From: Ruania halotolerans
GTDB taxonomy: Bacteria > Actinomycetota > Actinomycetes > Actinomycetales > Beutenbergiaceae
DNA length: 64,000 bases
NCBI RefSeq assembly: GCF_021049285.1
Contig: NZ_CP088017.1
Coordinates: 2,677,380 to 2,741,379, forward strand
Direction: 5' to 3'
Below the pieces are notes generated by a model. That model was not told where the DNA came from and ran no database searches. It saw only the letters and a list, made by a program, of their open reading frames with translations. Shown here in pieces: positions 35,379 through 44,579 of the stretch (the first letter of the stretch is position 1; each line of letters starts with the position of its first letter). Made by a program: the position numbers and the translations under genes.

Positions 35379-36335
35379 TCAGCTCTGGGCGTTGTCGCCG
35401 GCAGGCTCATCGGTCGGGGGCACATCTGCGGCCGCAGCCTCAGCAGATTCGGCAGCCGGAGCTTCCGTCTCAGCAGCCGTGGTCTCAGCGGAGGAGGTCT
35501 CGGCCTCAGCAGCCGGAACCTCAGTCGCCTCACCCTCCGATGGCGCAGCCTTCTCGGAGCTCTCCGACTCGTGCGCGGACAGGAGCTCACGCTCCCACTC
35601 GGCGAGCGGCTCGGCGTCGGCTGGGGCGTTCGAGTTGCCACCGCCGTGCCGAGCCACGAGGCCCTCCGCGGCACCATCGGCGATGACGCGGGTGAGCAGG
35701 GTCACGGCGCGGATGGCGTCGTCATTACCCGGAATCGGGAGGTCGACCTCATCCGGATCGCAGTTGGTGTCCAGGATCGCGACCACGGGGATGTTGAGCT
35801 TGCGTGCCTCGGCGACAGCGAGGTGCTCCTTCTTGGTGTCCACGATCCATACAGCCGAGGGGAGCTTGGCCATATCGCGAATACCGCCGAGCGTTCGGGC
35901 GAGCTTGTCCCGCTCGCGACGCTGCATGAGCAGTTCCTTCTTCGTGAAGGCGCTCGAGGCGACGTCGTCGAAGTCGACCTCTTCGAGTTCCTTCAGACGG
36001 GACAGGCGCTTGCTCACGGTGCCGAAGTTGGTGAGCATGCCACCCAGCCAGCGCTGGTTCACGTACGGCATGCCGACCCGGGTGGCCTGCTCGGCCACTG
36101 CTTCCTGGGCCTGCTTCTTGGTACCGACGAACAGAATCGTTCCGCCGTGTGCGACCGTCTCCTTGACGAAGTCGTAGGCGCGGTCGATGTCCTGCAGTGA
36201 CTGCTGGAGATCGATGATGTAGATGCCATTGCGCTCGGTGAAGATGAAGCGCTTCATCTTGGGGTTCCAACGACGGGTCTGGTGCCCGAAGTGGACGCCG
36301 CTCTCCAAGAGCTGGCGCATGGTGACGACGGCCAT
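35379..36335 (-). CDS. rpsB: 30S ribosomal protein S2 with long acidic tail
   Basis: S2 has 318 residues. The conserved core (about 1-235) includes the [13 protein letters not shown] and [10 protein letters not shown] motifs and [11 protein letters not shown]. The remaining 80 or so residues are Ala/Glu/Ser-rich, strongly acidic and low in complexity, which is longer than in most bacteria. ATG 36335 follows GGAAGGA, and the longer frame is leader sequence. A GC-rich hairpin sits 40 nt upstream in the leader. Confidence 0.97.
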   Translation of the reverse strand: MAVVTMRQLLESGVHFGHQTRRWNPKMKRFIFTERNGIYIIDLQQSLQDIDRAYDFVKETVAHGGTILFVGTKKQAQEAVAEQATRVGMPYVNQRWLGGMLTNFGTVSKRLSRLKELEEVDFDDVASSAFTKKELLMQRRERDKLARTLGGIRDMAKLPSAVWIVDTKKEHLAVAEARKLNIPVVAILDTNCDPDEVDLPIPGNDDAIRAVTLLTRVIADGAAEGLVARHGGGNSNAPADAEPLAEWERELLSAHESESSEKAAPSEGEATEVPAAEAETSSAETTAAETEAPAAESAEAAAADVPPTDEPAGDNAQS

Positions 36336-36702
36336 GGCTCGTCCTTCCTGACGCAGGCTGAGCCCACGCATCTGGTGCCCGGCACGCCGGGCACGAACTC
36401 GGTTGTCTTTCGGGTGTGGGGTCCACACCTCGTCCTGGTGCTCACGGCCGCGGGCACCGGATCTCTCCGGACCTCGCACCGCGACCCCGACCTACGGCCG
36501 GCGAGTGAGCGCGCGATGTCAGGTGGCTTACCCGAGGGCGCACCACCTGCGGGACATATCGTACCCGATCGACAGGCAATGACGGATTCCCCGGGGAACG
36601 CCTCCGGTCGGGGTTCATCCACACGTGGGCGCCGATGTGACCGAGTCCACACCCCCTCCTCCTGAGACTGCGGCCGAGCGGGCGGTGGGGTGCACTGGGG
36701 TG
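36336..36702. other. Intergenic region between rpsB and the M23 gene
   Basis: These 367 nt hold the rpsB leader, with the hairpin at 36375-36394, and the upstream region of the divergent M23 gene. A TACGAT hexamer on the minus strand (36558-36563) is a possible rpsB -10 box, but its -35 (TCCGTC) is poor. Nothing else was recognised. Confidence 0.5.
36375..36394 (-). promoter_or_regulatory. Strong hairpin in the rpsB leader
   Basis: The sequence GTGCCCGG-N4-CCGGGCAC is a perfect 8-bp stem with a tetraloop, 40 nt before the rpsB start. No U-run follows. It may be an attenuator or an S2 autoregulatory element. Confidence 0.45.
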
Positions 36703-37389
36703 ATGCATCCAGAAGGTCACGTCAGCGGCCCCCGCCGGCACCGCAACTCCCGGCGGGGCGGCCGAGCGGGACTGGGGGCCCTCATGCTCAGTGTCGTGTT
36801 GTGCCTCGGTGCGGCCCTGCCCGGTTCCGCGATCTCCCTGACCGAGCGCACCGCGTCGACCTCGGATCAGCCCGTCATGGACGTGCACACGACCGGCAGC
36901 CCATGGATCAACGACCCGCGACCCGCCGACCCACGTGTGCCCGAACAGGGCGCCACTGAGCCGGGTCACACCTCGTTCCATCGCTGGCCACTCGATCCCA
37001 TTCCCAGCGACCCGTGGGCGGCCATCAGCCGAGGATTCGAACGGCCGCCGGCGCCATGGGCGGCGGGGCACCGTGGGGTGGACATTCCCGCGCAGCCAGG
37101 CGATCCGGTCTTTGCGAGTGCGGCCGGCGTGGTGGCGTTCAGCGGCATCGTCGTGGACCGCCCGGTGCTATCCGTCGATCATCCGGGAGGTCTGCGCACC
37201 ACCTACGAACCGGTCTCCTCACATCTGCAGGCCGGGGACGCCGTCGCGACCGGTGAACCTATCGGCGTGGTCGCCACCGGCGGGAGCTGCACCGAGTGCC
37301 TGCATTGGGGCGTACGCGCGGGAGCCGGGTACTACCTCGATCCGCTCATGCTCCTCGCGGTGCGCCCGGTCATCCGGCTCTATCCCTAG
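36703..37389 (+). CDS. M23-type (LytM-like) secreted peptidase-family protein
   Basis: The protein has 228 residues from ATG 36703. A basic N-terminus and a hydrophobic MLSVVLCLGAALPGSA signal segment are followed by a linker. The M23 domain lies in the C-terminal 120 residues, with GHRGVDIPAQPGDPV (the H-x3-D zinc pair) and CLHWGVRAG near the end. In typical M23 enzymes the last motif is H-x-H. Here the first His is replaced by Cys, so full peptidase activity is uncertain. Starts at GTG 36625 or ATG 36784 are possible. The gene end overlaps the convergent xerC by 4 nt. It is beside rpsB as in many actinobacteria. Confidence 0.85.
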   Translation: MHPEGHVSGPRRHRNSRRGGRAGLGALMLSVVLCLGAALPGSAISLTERTASTSDQPVMDVHTTGSPWINDPRPADPRVPEQGATEPGHTSFHRWPLDPIPSDPWAAISRGFERPPAPWAAGHRGVDIPAQPGDPVFASAAGVVAFSGIVVDRPVLSVDHPGGLRTTYEPVSSHLQAGDAVATGEPIGVVATGGSCTECLHWGVRAGAGYYLDPLMLLAVRPVIRLYP

Positions 37390-38390
37390 GCCCGGGGGTG
37401 CGCCTGACTGAACGCCGAGCGGAGCCGATCGGCGGAGATATGCGTGTAGCGCTGGGTCGTTGCCAGCGAGGCGTGGCCGAGCACCTCCTGGACCGAACGC
37501 AGGTCTGAACCGCCAGCGAGCAGATGCGTGGCGGTGGAATGGCGGAGGCCGTGCGGGGCGAGATCACGGACGCCGGCCACGGCAGTCATCCGATGCACGA
37601 GCTCACGCACCGCTCGCGCACCGAGCCGCCCACCGCGCCGTCCGAGGAAGAGCGCATCCCGGTGAGCCGGCGCAACCTGAGCCGGCCACGCCGCGCGCAC
37701 CTGCAGCCAGTCGTCCAGGGCACGGTCGGCGGGAATCCCGAACGGGACCATCCGCTCCTTCCCACCCTTGCCGAGCACGCGGATCAGACGGTCGGTCCGA
37801 TTCACGTCCCGCACATCGAGTCCGACCAGTTCGGCCACTCGCACACCCGTGGCGTACAGGAGCTCAAGGACACACCAGTCGCGAACAGTCGCAGGGTCCA
37901 CGGCGGTGGCGCCCTCACCCTCCGCCGACTCGCCCCCGCTCTCCGGCACTGCGGTGAACGCGCGGGCGGCGTCAAGAACAGCAGCAGCCTCGGAGACCTC
38001 CAGCACGGCCGGGATCACCGAATCCGGCTTGGGGGCGAGCAACCGCAAGCCGGGATCGGCCGCAAGACGACCGGTGCGATGCGCCCAGCCTGTGAACGTC
38101 CGCGCTGCGGCGGCACGACGCGCCAGCGTGGCACGGGCCATGCCCTGGCCGGACTGTTCGGCCAACCAGCCGCGAAGGGCCGTCAGATCGAGCCGATTCA
38201 GATCGCTGGCAGGTTCCCCACTCGACGCGGCGGGAAGGGTGGCCAGGAGGGAGAGCACATCGGCGCGGTAGGCCCGGACCGTGTGGGCCGACAGACCCCG
38301 TTGCAGGTGGAGAAAGGACTCGAAGGCGTCAAGGAGCGCCTGGTCGCCCACCCGTGGCGCGGAACCTCTTCCACTGCTCACCATCCCCAC
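37386..38390 (-). CDS. xerC: Tyrosine recombinase XerC/XerD family
   Basis: This 334-residue recombinase has an N-terminal SAM-like core-binding domain (15-110). The catalytic set R184, K208, H280, R283, H306 and Y315 is complete (APHGLRHSTATHLL...LGHASLATTQRYTH). A Glu/Gly-rich insertion lies near 148-165. The location beside dprA/rpsB-type housekeeping genes, the full catalytic set and normal length support the chromosomal dimer-resolution XerC over a phage integrase. The start is GTG 38390. The sugar transporter lies between it and dprA. Confidence 0.9.
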   Translation of the reverse strand: MGMVSSGRGSAPRVGDQALLDAFESFLHLQRGLSAHTVRAYRADVLSLLATLPAASSGEPASDLNRLDLTALRGWLAEQSGQGMARATLARRAAAARTFTGWAHRTGRLAADPGLRLLAPKPDSVIPAVLEVSEAAAVLDAARAFTAVPESGGESAEGEGATAVDPATVRDWCVLELLYATGVRVAELVGLDVRDVNRTDRLIRVLGKGGKERMVPFGIPADRALDDWLQVRAAWPAQVAPAHRDALFLGRRGGRLGARAVRELVHRMTAVAGVRDLAPHGLRHSTATHLLAGGSDLRSVQEVLGHASLATTQRYTHISADRLRSAFSQAHPRA

Positions 38391-38483
38391 AGCCTCGCAC
38401 GCACCGTCGCAGATCCCTGTGCGGCACGCCTGGTGCCCCTCGAGGCGACCGCCCGACGAGCACGATCACTACGGTTGCGCCGA

Positions 38484-38497
38484 TGTTGACGTTAACA
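38484..38497. promoter_or_regulatory. LacI/GalR-type operator before the sugar transporter
   Basis: TGTTGACGTTAACA is a 14-bp dyad centred on CG with 12 of 14 positions symmetric, the classical LacI-family layout. It overlaps the -35 box of the promoter at 38486-38514. No LacI regulator gene is in the window. Confidence 0.55.
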
Positions 38498-38514
38498 CTT
38501 GCGCGGGCTACCGT
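38486..38514 (+). promoter_or_regulatory. Promoter of the sugar ABC operon
   Basis: TTGACG (38486-38491), 17 bp, TACCGT (38509-38514). The start codon is about 95 nt downstream, leaving a leader with a GAGGA ribosome site. Confidence 0.55.
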
Positions 38515-38608
38515 ACCCACCAGGATGTGACACCGGTCACTCTCCTAGGAGTCCTGCACGTACCGATCGACGAACGGCGTCGATCGCCGACCACGAGGAC
38601 GTGGGTTG

Positions 38609-39946
38609 ATGCAACGAAACTCTCTCGCTCGCCCTCCACGGGGCGGGCCGGTGCTGAGTCGCCGGTCCTTACTTGCCGGCGCCGCCGGCCTGAGCGCTGC
38701 CAGCGTTCTCGGGGCGTGCGCGCCCGGAGCGACGTCCGGGGCGCTCCCACTGGCCTATTGGCACCTACTCTCTGGCCCCGACGGCGTCACGATGGGCTCC
38801 CTGGTGGATGAGTTCAACGCCGCGCACGGCGAGGTGGATGTCACTCAGACCGTCCTCGCCTGGGGTTCGCCCTACTACACCAAGCTCGCCATGGCATCGG
38901 CCGGAGGACGTGCCCCAGATGTGGCGATCATGCACGCCGCACGTGTGCCCGGATACGCCCCCGGCGGCCTTCTCGATCCCTGGGACGGTGACCTCCTCGC
39001 CGAACTCGGTGTGACCCAGGAGGACTTCCCTGAGCTGATCTGGGAAAAGAACGTCTTCGACGGCACCCTGACCGCCATCGCTCTCGATTCCCACCCGTTC
39101 GTGCTGTACTACAACACCGAGATTGCCGAGCGTGCCGGGGCCCTCGGTTCTGACGGGCAGCTCGTGGAGGTCAGCGAGCCCGAGGAGTTCCGCGACCTCG
39201 CCCGTGAGCTCGGTGCGGCGTCCGATGGCGGGCATGGGCTGGCGTTCGGCTACCTGGGTGACGGGTCGAATATGTGGCGGATGTTCTACACGTATTACAC
39301 GCAGACGGGTGCCACGGTCGAACTCCCCGTCGGCGGGACGATGCAATACGACGAGGAGACCGCGATCGCCACGTTGGAGTGGATCCTCTCCCTCATCGAC
39401 GGTGAGCTCGGAAATGCCAGCCATGACGGCGGCACCGCCATCTCCGAGTTCATCACCGGAAAGGCTGGGATGTTCTACGGCGGCGTGTGGGAGACCGGCA
39501 ACTACCGCGCGGCCGGTGTGCCCTTCGACATGAAGGTGATCCCAGCCGTGTTCGGCCAGCCGAGCGCATACGCGGACTCACACGCGTTCATCCTCCCGCA
39601 CCAGGCCAACCCGAACGAGGAGAAGCGGCGCTGGGTGCACCAGTTCGTTGCCGAGACTCTCCAGGCTTCCCTGGCATGGGCCGATGCCGGTCACATCCCC
39701 GCGTACTCCCCCGTGGTGGAAAGCCCCGAGTATGGCGACCTGGTGCCACAGTCGCACTACGCCGACGCCACGGACTTCCTCGTCTACGACCCACCGGCCT
39801 GGTTCTCCGGTTCCGGGGGCGACTTTCACAAGTACTTCGGCGAGTACATCCAGAATGTCTTCGCGCGCAGCGTCTCCCCGCTCGAGGGCTGGAACGGTTT
39901 CGTCGATCGCATCAACGCCCTGCTCGCCAAGCCGAGCCCGGTCTGA
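38609..39946 (+). CDS. Carbohydrate ABC transporter substrate-binding lipoprotein
   Basis: The protein has 445 residues. The signal has a twin-arginine motif SRRSLLAG (R18-R19) and a lipobox with Cys37 (LGAC), so it may be exported folded by Tat and lipidated. The rest is an extracellular solute-binding protein family 1 fold typical of oligosaccharide importers (SPYYTKLAMASAGGRAPDVAIMHAAR in parts; YNTEIAERAG). ATG 38609 follows GAGGA. It is first of three importer genes, and no ATPase gene is nearby. The substrate cannot be fixed. The LacI-like operator and family membership suggest a sugar. Confidence 0.9.
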   Translation: MQRNSLARPPRGGPVLSRRSLLAGAAGLSAASVLGACAPGATSGALPLAYWHLLSGPDGVTMGSLVDEFNAAHGEVDVTQTVLAWGSPYYTKLAMASAGGRAPDVAIMHAARVPGYAPGGLLDPWDGDLLAELGVTQEDFPELIWEKNVFDGTLTAIALDSHPFVLYYNTEIAERAGALGSDGQLVEVSEPEEFRDLARELGAASDGGHGLAFGYLGDGSNMWRMFYTYYTQTGATVELPVGGTMQYDEETAIATLEWILSLIDGELGNASHDGGTAISEFITGKAGMFYGGVWETGNYRAAGVPFDMKVIPAVFGQPSAYADSHAFILPHQANPNEEKRRWVHQFVAETLQASLAWADAGHIPAYSPVVESPEYGDLVPQSHYADATDFLVYDPPAWFSGSGGDFHKYFGEYIQNVFARSVSPLEGWNGFVDRINALLAKPSPV

Positions 39947-39959
39947 GGAGGACTCACCG

Positions 39960-40907
39960 ATGAGCGCAACTCCCGTCCGAGCCCGAGGCTCGGCAACACC
40001 CGCACCGTCCGCGATGCGCGAGGGCCTCCGGCTGCGTCGCCGTGCGGAGAACCTGCGTGGCTGGCTCTACTGCAGCCCCTTTCTGTTCTTCTTCGTCCTG
40101 TTCCTGGTCTGGCCCACGATCTCCGGTCTCATCATGAGCTTCACCGGGCGGACCCTCACCGGCGCGAACACCGGCTGGGTGGGCGTGGAGAACTATGCCG
40201 AGGCGTTCGCCGATCCGGAGGTCTGGTCCTCGCTGGGCAACACCCTCTGGTTCACGGTGCTCTCCTCGATCCCCCTGGTGGTGATCGCGCTGGCCCTTGC
40301 GGTCCTGGTGAATGTGGGTCTTCCGGGCCAGTGGTTCTGGCGGCTCAGTTTCTTTCTGCCCTACCTGCTCGCCTCCACTGTGATCTCACTGTTCTGGACG
40401 TGGCTGTACAACCCACAGCTCGGTCTGCTCAACACGATGATCGGATGGGTCGGGATCGAACCGATCCAGTGGCTCAATGACGAGAACTGGGCGATGCACG
40501 GTGTGGTCATCGCCACCGTGTGGTGGACCATCGGGTTCAACTTCCTGCTCTACCTGGCGGCGCTGCAGGCGATCCCCGACCAGTTGTATGAAGCGGCATC
40601 ACTGGACGGCGCGGGGACATGGCGCAAGTTCACCAGCATCACCCTGCCCCAGCTCGCGCCCACCACGGTGCTCGTGGTGGTGCTGCAGATCCTCGCCTCG
40701 TTGAAGATCTTCGACCAGATCTACCAGATGACCGGCGGTGGGCCGGCGGGCGCCACCCGGCCGATCCTGCAGTACGTCTACGAGGCAGGCTTCACCGGGT
40801 ACCGCCTCGGCTACGCCTCCGCCATCAGCTACATCTTCTTCGCCATCATCATCGTCATCTCCGTGGTCTACACGGTGGCCATCTCGCGTCGGAGTGTGAA
40901 GCCATGA
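39960..40907 (+). CDS. Sugar ABC transporter permease (MalF/UgpA type)
   Basis: The permease has 315 residues and six membrane helices. The inner-membrane MetI-like domain carries the EAA loop EAASLDGAGTWRKFTSITLP, which binds the shared ATPase. ATG 39960 follows GAGGAGGA and lies 13 nt after the binding-protein gene. It overlaps the next permease by ATGA. Confidence 0.93.
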   Translation: MSATPVRARGSATPAPSAMREGLRLRRRAENLRGWLYCSPFLFFFVLFLVWPTISGLIMSFTGRTLTGANTGWVGVENYAEAFADPEVWSSLGNTLWFTVLSSIPLVVIALALAVLVNVGLPGQWFWRLSFFLPYLLASTVISLFWTWLYNPQLGLLNTMIGWVGIEPIQWLNDENWAMHGVVIATVWWTIGFNFLLYLAALQAIPDQLYEAASLDGAGTWRKFTSITLPQLAPTTVLVVVLQILASLKIFDQIYQMTGGGPAGATRPILQYVYEAGFTGYRLGYASAISYIFFAIIIVISVVYTVAISRRSVKP

Positions 40908-41812
40908 CCAGCGCAACGATCCCCTCATCCGCGACCACCACGCGGGCTCGTGCTCAACAAACTCCCCAACCTGCCCGGCGTAGGCGCCCGATGACACCCG
41001 GCCGTATCGTCGCGCTCGTGATCTTGGCCATCCTGGCGGTGATGTGGCTGATCCCCGTGGTCTGGGCCGCCATCACGTCATTCAAGACCGAGGGCGAAGC
41101 GGCCGCGTTCCCGATCACCCTGCTGCCGGAGAACGGTTGGGTCCTCGATGCCTACATCACCACGCTCAGTGCCGGCCTGGTGCCGCGCTGGGCCTGGAAC
41201 TCCCTGCTCACCGCTTCGGCCGTGACGATCATCACCGTGGTGATCTCGGCCCTGGCGGGATACGCCCTCTCCCGGTTCGACTTCGCCGGGAGCAAGGCGC
41301 TGCTGGCCGTGGTCATCGCCTCGATCATGATCCCGGGGCAGATCCTGATCGTGCCGCTGTTCCAGCAGATGCTCACTTTCAACATGGTGGATACCTACTG
41401 GGGGGTGATCCTGCCGCAGGTGATCGCGGCCCCGATGGTGTTCATCCTGAAGAAGTTCTTCGACCAGATCCCTCGCGCGCTGGAGGAGGCGGCGCTGGTG
41501 GACGGTGCGAGCCGTCTGCGCATCCTGATGCAGATCGTGCTGCCGCTCTCCCGGCCGATTCTGGGGGCCGTCTCGATCTTCGTGTTCATCGGGGCCTGGA
41601 ACAACTTCCTCTGGCCGTTCATCGTGATCAACAGGTCCGAGCTGATGACGCTGCCAGTGGGACTGCAGACGGTGATCAGCGCCTACGGGATCCAGTACGC
41701 CGCGAACATGGCGCAGGCCGTGCTGGCCGCCCTGCCGTTGATCGTGCTGTTCATGTTCTTCCAACGCCAGATCATCAAGTCGATCTCGACCACCGGAATC
41801 GCCGGAACCTGA
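40904..41812 (+). CDS. Sugar ABC transporter permease (MalG/UgpE type)
   Basis: The second permease has 302 residues with six helices. The EAA loop is EEAALVDGASRLRILMQIVLP. A basic N-terminal tail of about 30 residues precedes helix 1. It pairs with the upstream permease. With no ATPase in the operon the system probably uses a common MsiK-type ATPase encoded elsewhere, as actinobacterial sugar importers often do. Confidence 0.93.
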   Translation: MTSATIPSSATTTRARAQQTPQPARRRRPMTPGRIVALVILAILAVMWLIPVVWAAITSFKTEGEAAAFPITLLPENGWVLDAYITTLSAGLVPRWAWNSLLTASAVTIITVVISALAGYALSRFDFAGSKALLAVVIASIMIPGQILIVPLFQQMLTFNMVDTYWGVILPQVIAAPMVFILKKFFDQIPRALEEAALVDGASRLRILMQIVLPLSRPILGAVSIFVFIGAWNNFLWPFIVINRSELMTLPVGLQTVISAYGIQYAANMAQAVLAALPLIVLFMFFQRQIIKSISTTGIAGT

Positions 41813-41814
41813 TC

Positions 41815-41838
41815 GCGCGGCACTCGGTCGCGCCGCGC
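41815..41838. terminator. Stem-loop between convergent sugar operon and dprA
   Basis: Seven-bp arms GCGCGGC/GCCGCGC with a 10-nt loop start 3 nt after the last transporter stop. It could serve both strands. Confidence 0.4.
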
Positions 41839-41845
41839 CCCGGGC

Positions 41846-43039
41846 TCAGGCCTTGGCGCGGCGCCACCGGGAGCCGTCACGGCGCACCCGACCGGCCAGC
41901 TCCAGGTAACCGAGGCAGCTGCGGATCCGGTGTTCGGCCACCCCGCTTGCGCGCACGAGCGCGGCCACGTCCGCAGACGCGCGGGCCGGGAGTGCATCGA
42001 GTACCTGCGCCTGTTCGGCGTCGAGATCGTCCAGCAGCCCAGGTGCCACCTCAGGGCTCAGATCTGGCACGGACCCGATCGGCGATACCAGTTGGATCAC
42101 CTCCGCGGCGTCGGTCACACAGTCGGCACCTTCGCGCAGTAGCCGGTGGCAGCCGGCCGAGGCCACCGACGTCACGGGCCCGGGAACGGCCGCCACAGGT
42201 CGTCCGATTCCGAGCGCGTGGTGAGCGGTGCTCAACGCCCCGGACCGCCAGGATGCTTCCACCACAACGGTGGAGCCGGCGAGTGCGGCGATCAGCCGGT
42301 TCCGGGAGAGGAACCGTTGACGCATCGGTGACGTTCCCGGCGGCGCCTCGCTCACGACCACCCCCTGCCGCGCCACCCGGGCCAAGAGCTCGGCGTTGCC
42401 TGCCGGATAGAACCGGTCCAGACCCCCCGCCATCACCGCCACCGGCACACCCCCGACGGCGATCGTGGCGCGATGCGCCGCAGCATCGATCCCGAAGGCA
42501 CCACCGGAGACGATCGCTCGCCCATGATCGACAAGGCCAGCCGCCAGCTCGGCGGCAACCTGGTCACCGTAGGAGGTGCTCGCCCGAGAACCCACTAACG
42601 CCACCGCATCCATCGACAGTGCGCCAGGATCACCGCGCACCCACAGGCAGTGCGGGGCCTCCGGGCCCAGGTCGTTCAGGGCGCAGGGCCAGTCCACATC
42701 ACCGGGAACAAGCACCTGACCGCCAAGGCGGCTGATGACGCGCACCTCACGGCGTGGGTCCAGATCCACCAGTCTCGGGGCCCATCGGGCCACAGCCCCC
42801 GCCCAGTGCGCCGCGGTCAGCTCGGCATCGAGACCCAGCACCTGGGTAGCGGCAGACGGTGCGATACCAGCAGGTCCATTGGCCGGTCGCGACGCCCGCG
42901 CCACCCAGTCCAGCGCACCGGCGGCACCTCGGGCCGCCACCAGCACACCTGCGGCACGGTCGCGCGGCTCCGTGATCCTGCTCCATGCCGCGCGCGCCAG
43001 CACCTCGTCGGTACTGTCGAACATCCATGGCTCACCCAT
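41846..43039 (-). CDS. dprA: DNA-processing protein DprA
   Basis: DprA (397 residues) protects incoming single-stranded DNA and loads RecA in transformation. The Rossmann-like core has VGSRASTSYGDQVA and SGGAFGIDAAAHRATI, with STVVVEASWRSGAL later. A C-terminal winged-helix region (about 335-395) is retained. ATG 43039 gives a normal N-terminus. It overlaps the comM-like gene by 8 nt. The genes of a DNA uptake machine are not in the window. Confidence 0.94.
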   Translation of the reverse strand: MGEPWMFDSTDEVLARAAWSRITEPRDRAAGVLVAARGAAGALDWVARASRPANGPAGIAPSAATQVLGLDAELTAAHWAGAVARWAPRLVDLDPRREVRVISRLGGQVLVPGDVDWPCALNDLGPEAPHCLWVRGDPGALSMDAVALVGSRASTSYGDQVAAELAAGLVDHGRAIVSGGAFGIDAAAHRATIAVGGVPVAVMAGGLDRFYPAGNAELLARVARQGVVVSEAPPGTSPMRQRFLSRNRLIAALAGSTVVVEASWRSGALSTAHHALGIGRPVAAVPGPVTSVASAGCHRLLREGADCVTDAAEVIQLVSPIGSVPDLSPEVAPGLLDDLDAEQAQVLDALPARASADVAALVRASGVAEHRIRSCLGYLELAGRVRRDGSRWRRAKA

Positions 43040-44579
43040 GCCGGCCCCTCGTACGCAAGGCCAGCGCAGCGCCGATCTCACCCTGGCCGGGGCCATCCCG
43101 ACCGGCCAGGTCCGCCAATGTCCAGGCCACCCGGACGATCCGGTCCAGCCCTCGCAGGGTCAGCGCCCCACGCTCCAGCGCGCGTTCCACTGTGCCCAGC
43201 GCTCGGCGATCGGTGGCGCGCGTCGCCTCCCGCAGCACCCGGCCGGGCACCTCAGCGTTGGTGCGCCACCCACGCTCGCGCCAGCGATGCGCCTGGCGTT
43301 CCCGCGCACGTCGCACTCGTTGCGCGACCACCTCCGTACGCTCGCCCGCCTGGTCGCAGGACAGCTGCGCCCGGGTAACCGGACCCACGTCGAGCTGGAT
43401 GTCGATCCGGTCCAGCAACGGTCCGGACAGTCGAGCGGCATACCGGCGCAGGGCGAGGGCGTTGCAGGTGCACTCGATGCCACGCCCCACAGCTCGTCCG
43501 CAGGGACACGGGTTGGCGGCGAGCACCAGCTGGAAGCGGGCCGGGAAGCGCGCCGTCCCACGAGCCCGTGATATCACCAACTCACCGTGTTCGAGCGGTT
43601 GGCGCAGGCTTTCCAGAACCCGCTGACCGAACTCGGGCGCCTCGTCGAGCAACAGGACCCCACGATGCGCCCGGGAGACCGCCCCCGGGCGTGGTGTCCC
43701 ATTCCCACCACCCACGAGTGCCACCTGTGTGGTGGTGTGGTGCGGATCCTCGAACGGGGGGCGCCTGATCAGCCCGGCAGCTGGGTCGAACGTGCCCGCC
43801 ACCGAGTGCACCGAGGTCACCTCGACAGCTTCAGCTTCGGTGAGGTCGGGCAACAGTCCCGGCAGTCGCGCGGCAAGCATCGTCTTACCGGCACCAGGAG
43901 GTCCGACCATCAGCAGGTGGTGCCCTCCGGCGGCCGCGACCTCAAGTGCGTGCCGTGCCTCCGGTTGTCCCAGCACATCGGCGAGATCCGGGGTCTGCGG
44001 CGTCACCACTCGGGACACTGCCGGCCGGGCATCCGGCAGCGGCGGAACGACGCAGCCGGTCGCACCGTAGCCCTGCGCCAGTTCCGCCAGGTGGGTGGCG
44101 GGCGTGATCACCGCTCCCGGCACCAGTCGAGCCTCGTCAGCGTTCGCTGCCGGAACGACGACCTCTGGATGGCCGTGGGCGACGGCCGCGGCCACCGCCG
44201 GCAGGATGCCATGCACCGGGTGCACGCGGCCATCGAGGCCGAGTTCGCCGAGGTGGACCCGTGACGACGTCTGCCGAGAGGTGATCACACCGGCCGAGGC
44301 CAGCGCCGCCACCGCGATCGCTAGATCATGCACCGAACCGGTCTTCGGAAGCGATGCCGGTCGCAGACTGATCACCAGCCGGCTCATCGGCCAGGTCATC
44401 CCGCTGGCCACCACGGCCGCCCGCACACGTTCGCGAGCCTCACCCAATGACGTATCGGGGAGTCCGATCACCTGCACCTGCGGAAGCCCTGCCGTCAGCA
44501 TCGACTCCACCTCGACCAGGTGGCCCTCCAGGCCCACGAGCGCGACCGACACCGTCCGCCCCATTCCTCCGGTGCCCAT
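43032..44579 (-). CDS. ComM/YifB family AAA+ ATPase (Mg-chelatase-like)
   Basis: The protein has 515 residues. An N-terminal Lon-protease-like (ChlI) domain without serine-lysine activity spans about 20-165. The AAA+ module has GPPGAGKT at 226-233 and LLLDEAPEF. A CPCGR/CTC cysteine set lies near the insert, and the C-terminal Mg-chelatase lid follows. ComM is a branch-migration helicase aiding recombination of transforming DNA. The gene is between yraN and dprA with overlaps on both sides (TGATG and 8 nt). Confidence 0.92.
   Translation of the reverse strand: MGTGGMGRTVSVALVGLEGHLVEVESMLTAGLPQVQVIGLPDTSLGEARERVRAAVVASGMTWPMSRLVISLRPASLPKTGSVHDLAIAVAALASAGVITSRQTSSRVHLGELGLDGRVHPVHGILPAVAAAVAHGHPEVVVPAANADEARLVPGAVITPATHLAELAQGYGATGCVVPPLPDARPAVSRVVTPQTPDLADVLGQPEARHALEVAAAGGHHLLMVGPPGAGKTMLAARLPGLLPDLTEAEAVEVTSVHSVAGTFDPAAGLIRRPPFEDPHHTTTQVALVGGGNGTPRPGAVSRAHRGVLLLDEAPEFGQRVLESLRQPLEHGELVISRARGTARFPARFQLVLAANPCPCGRAVGRGIECTCNALALRRYAARLSGPLLDRIDIQLDVGPVTRAQLSCDQAGERTEVVAQRVRRARERQAHRWRERGWRTNAEVPGRVLREATRATDRRALGTVERALERGALTLRGLDRIVRVAWTLADLAGRDGPGQGEIGAALALRTRGRHG

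Noticed and set aside
37386-38390. Tyrosine recombinase as the mark of an integrated element
   Set aside because: No attachment repeats, tRNA target or phage genes are nearby. The full-length XerC set and the housekeeping neighbourhood fit chromosomal XerC.
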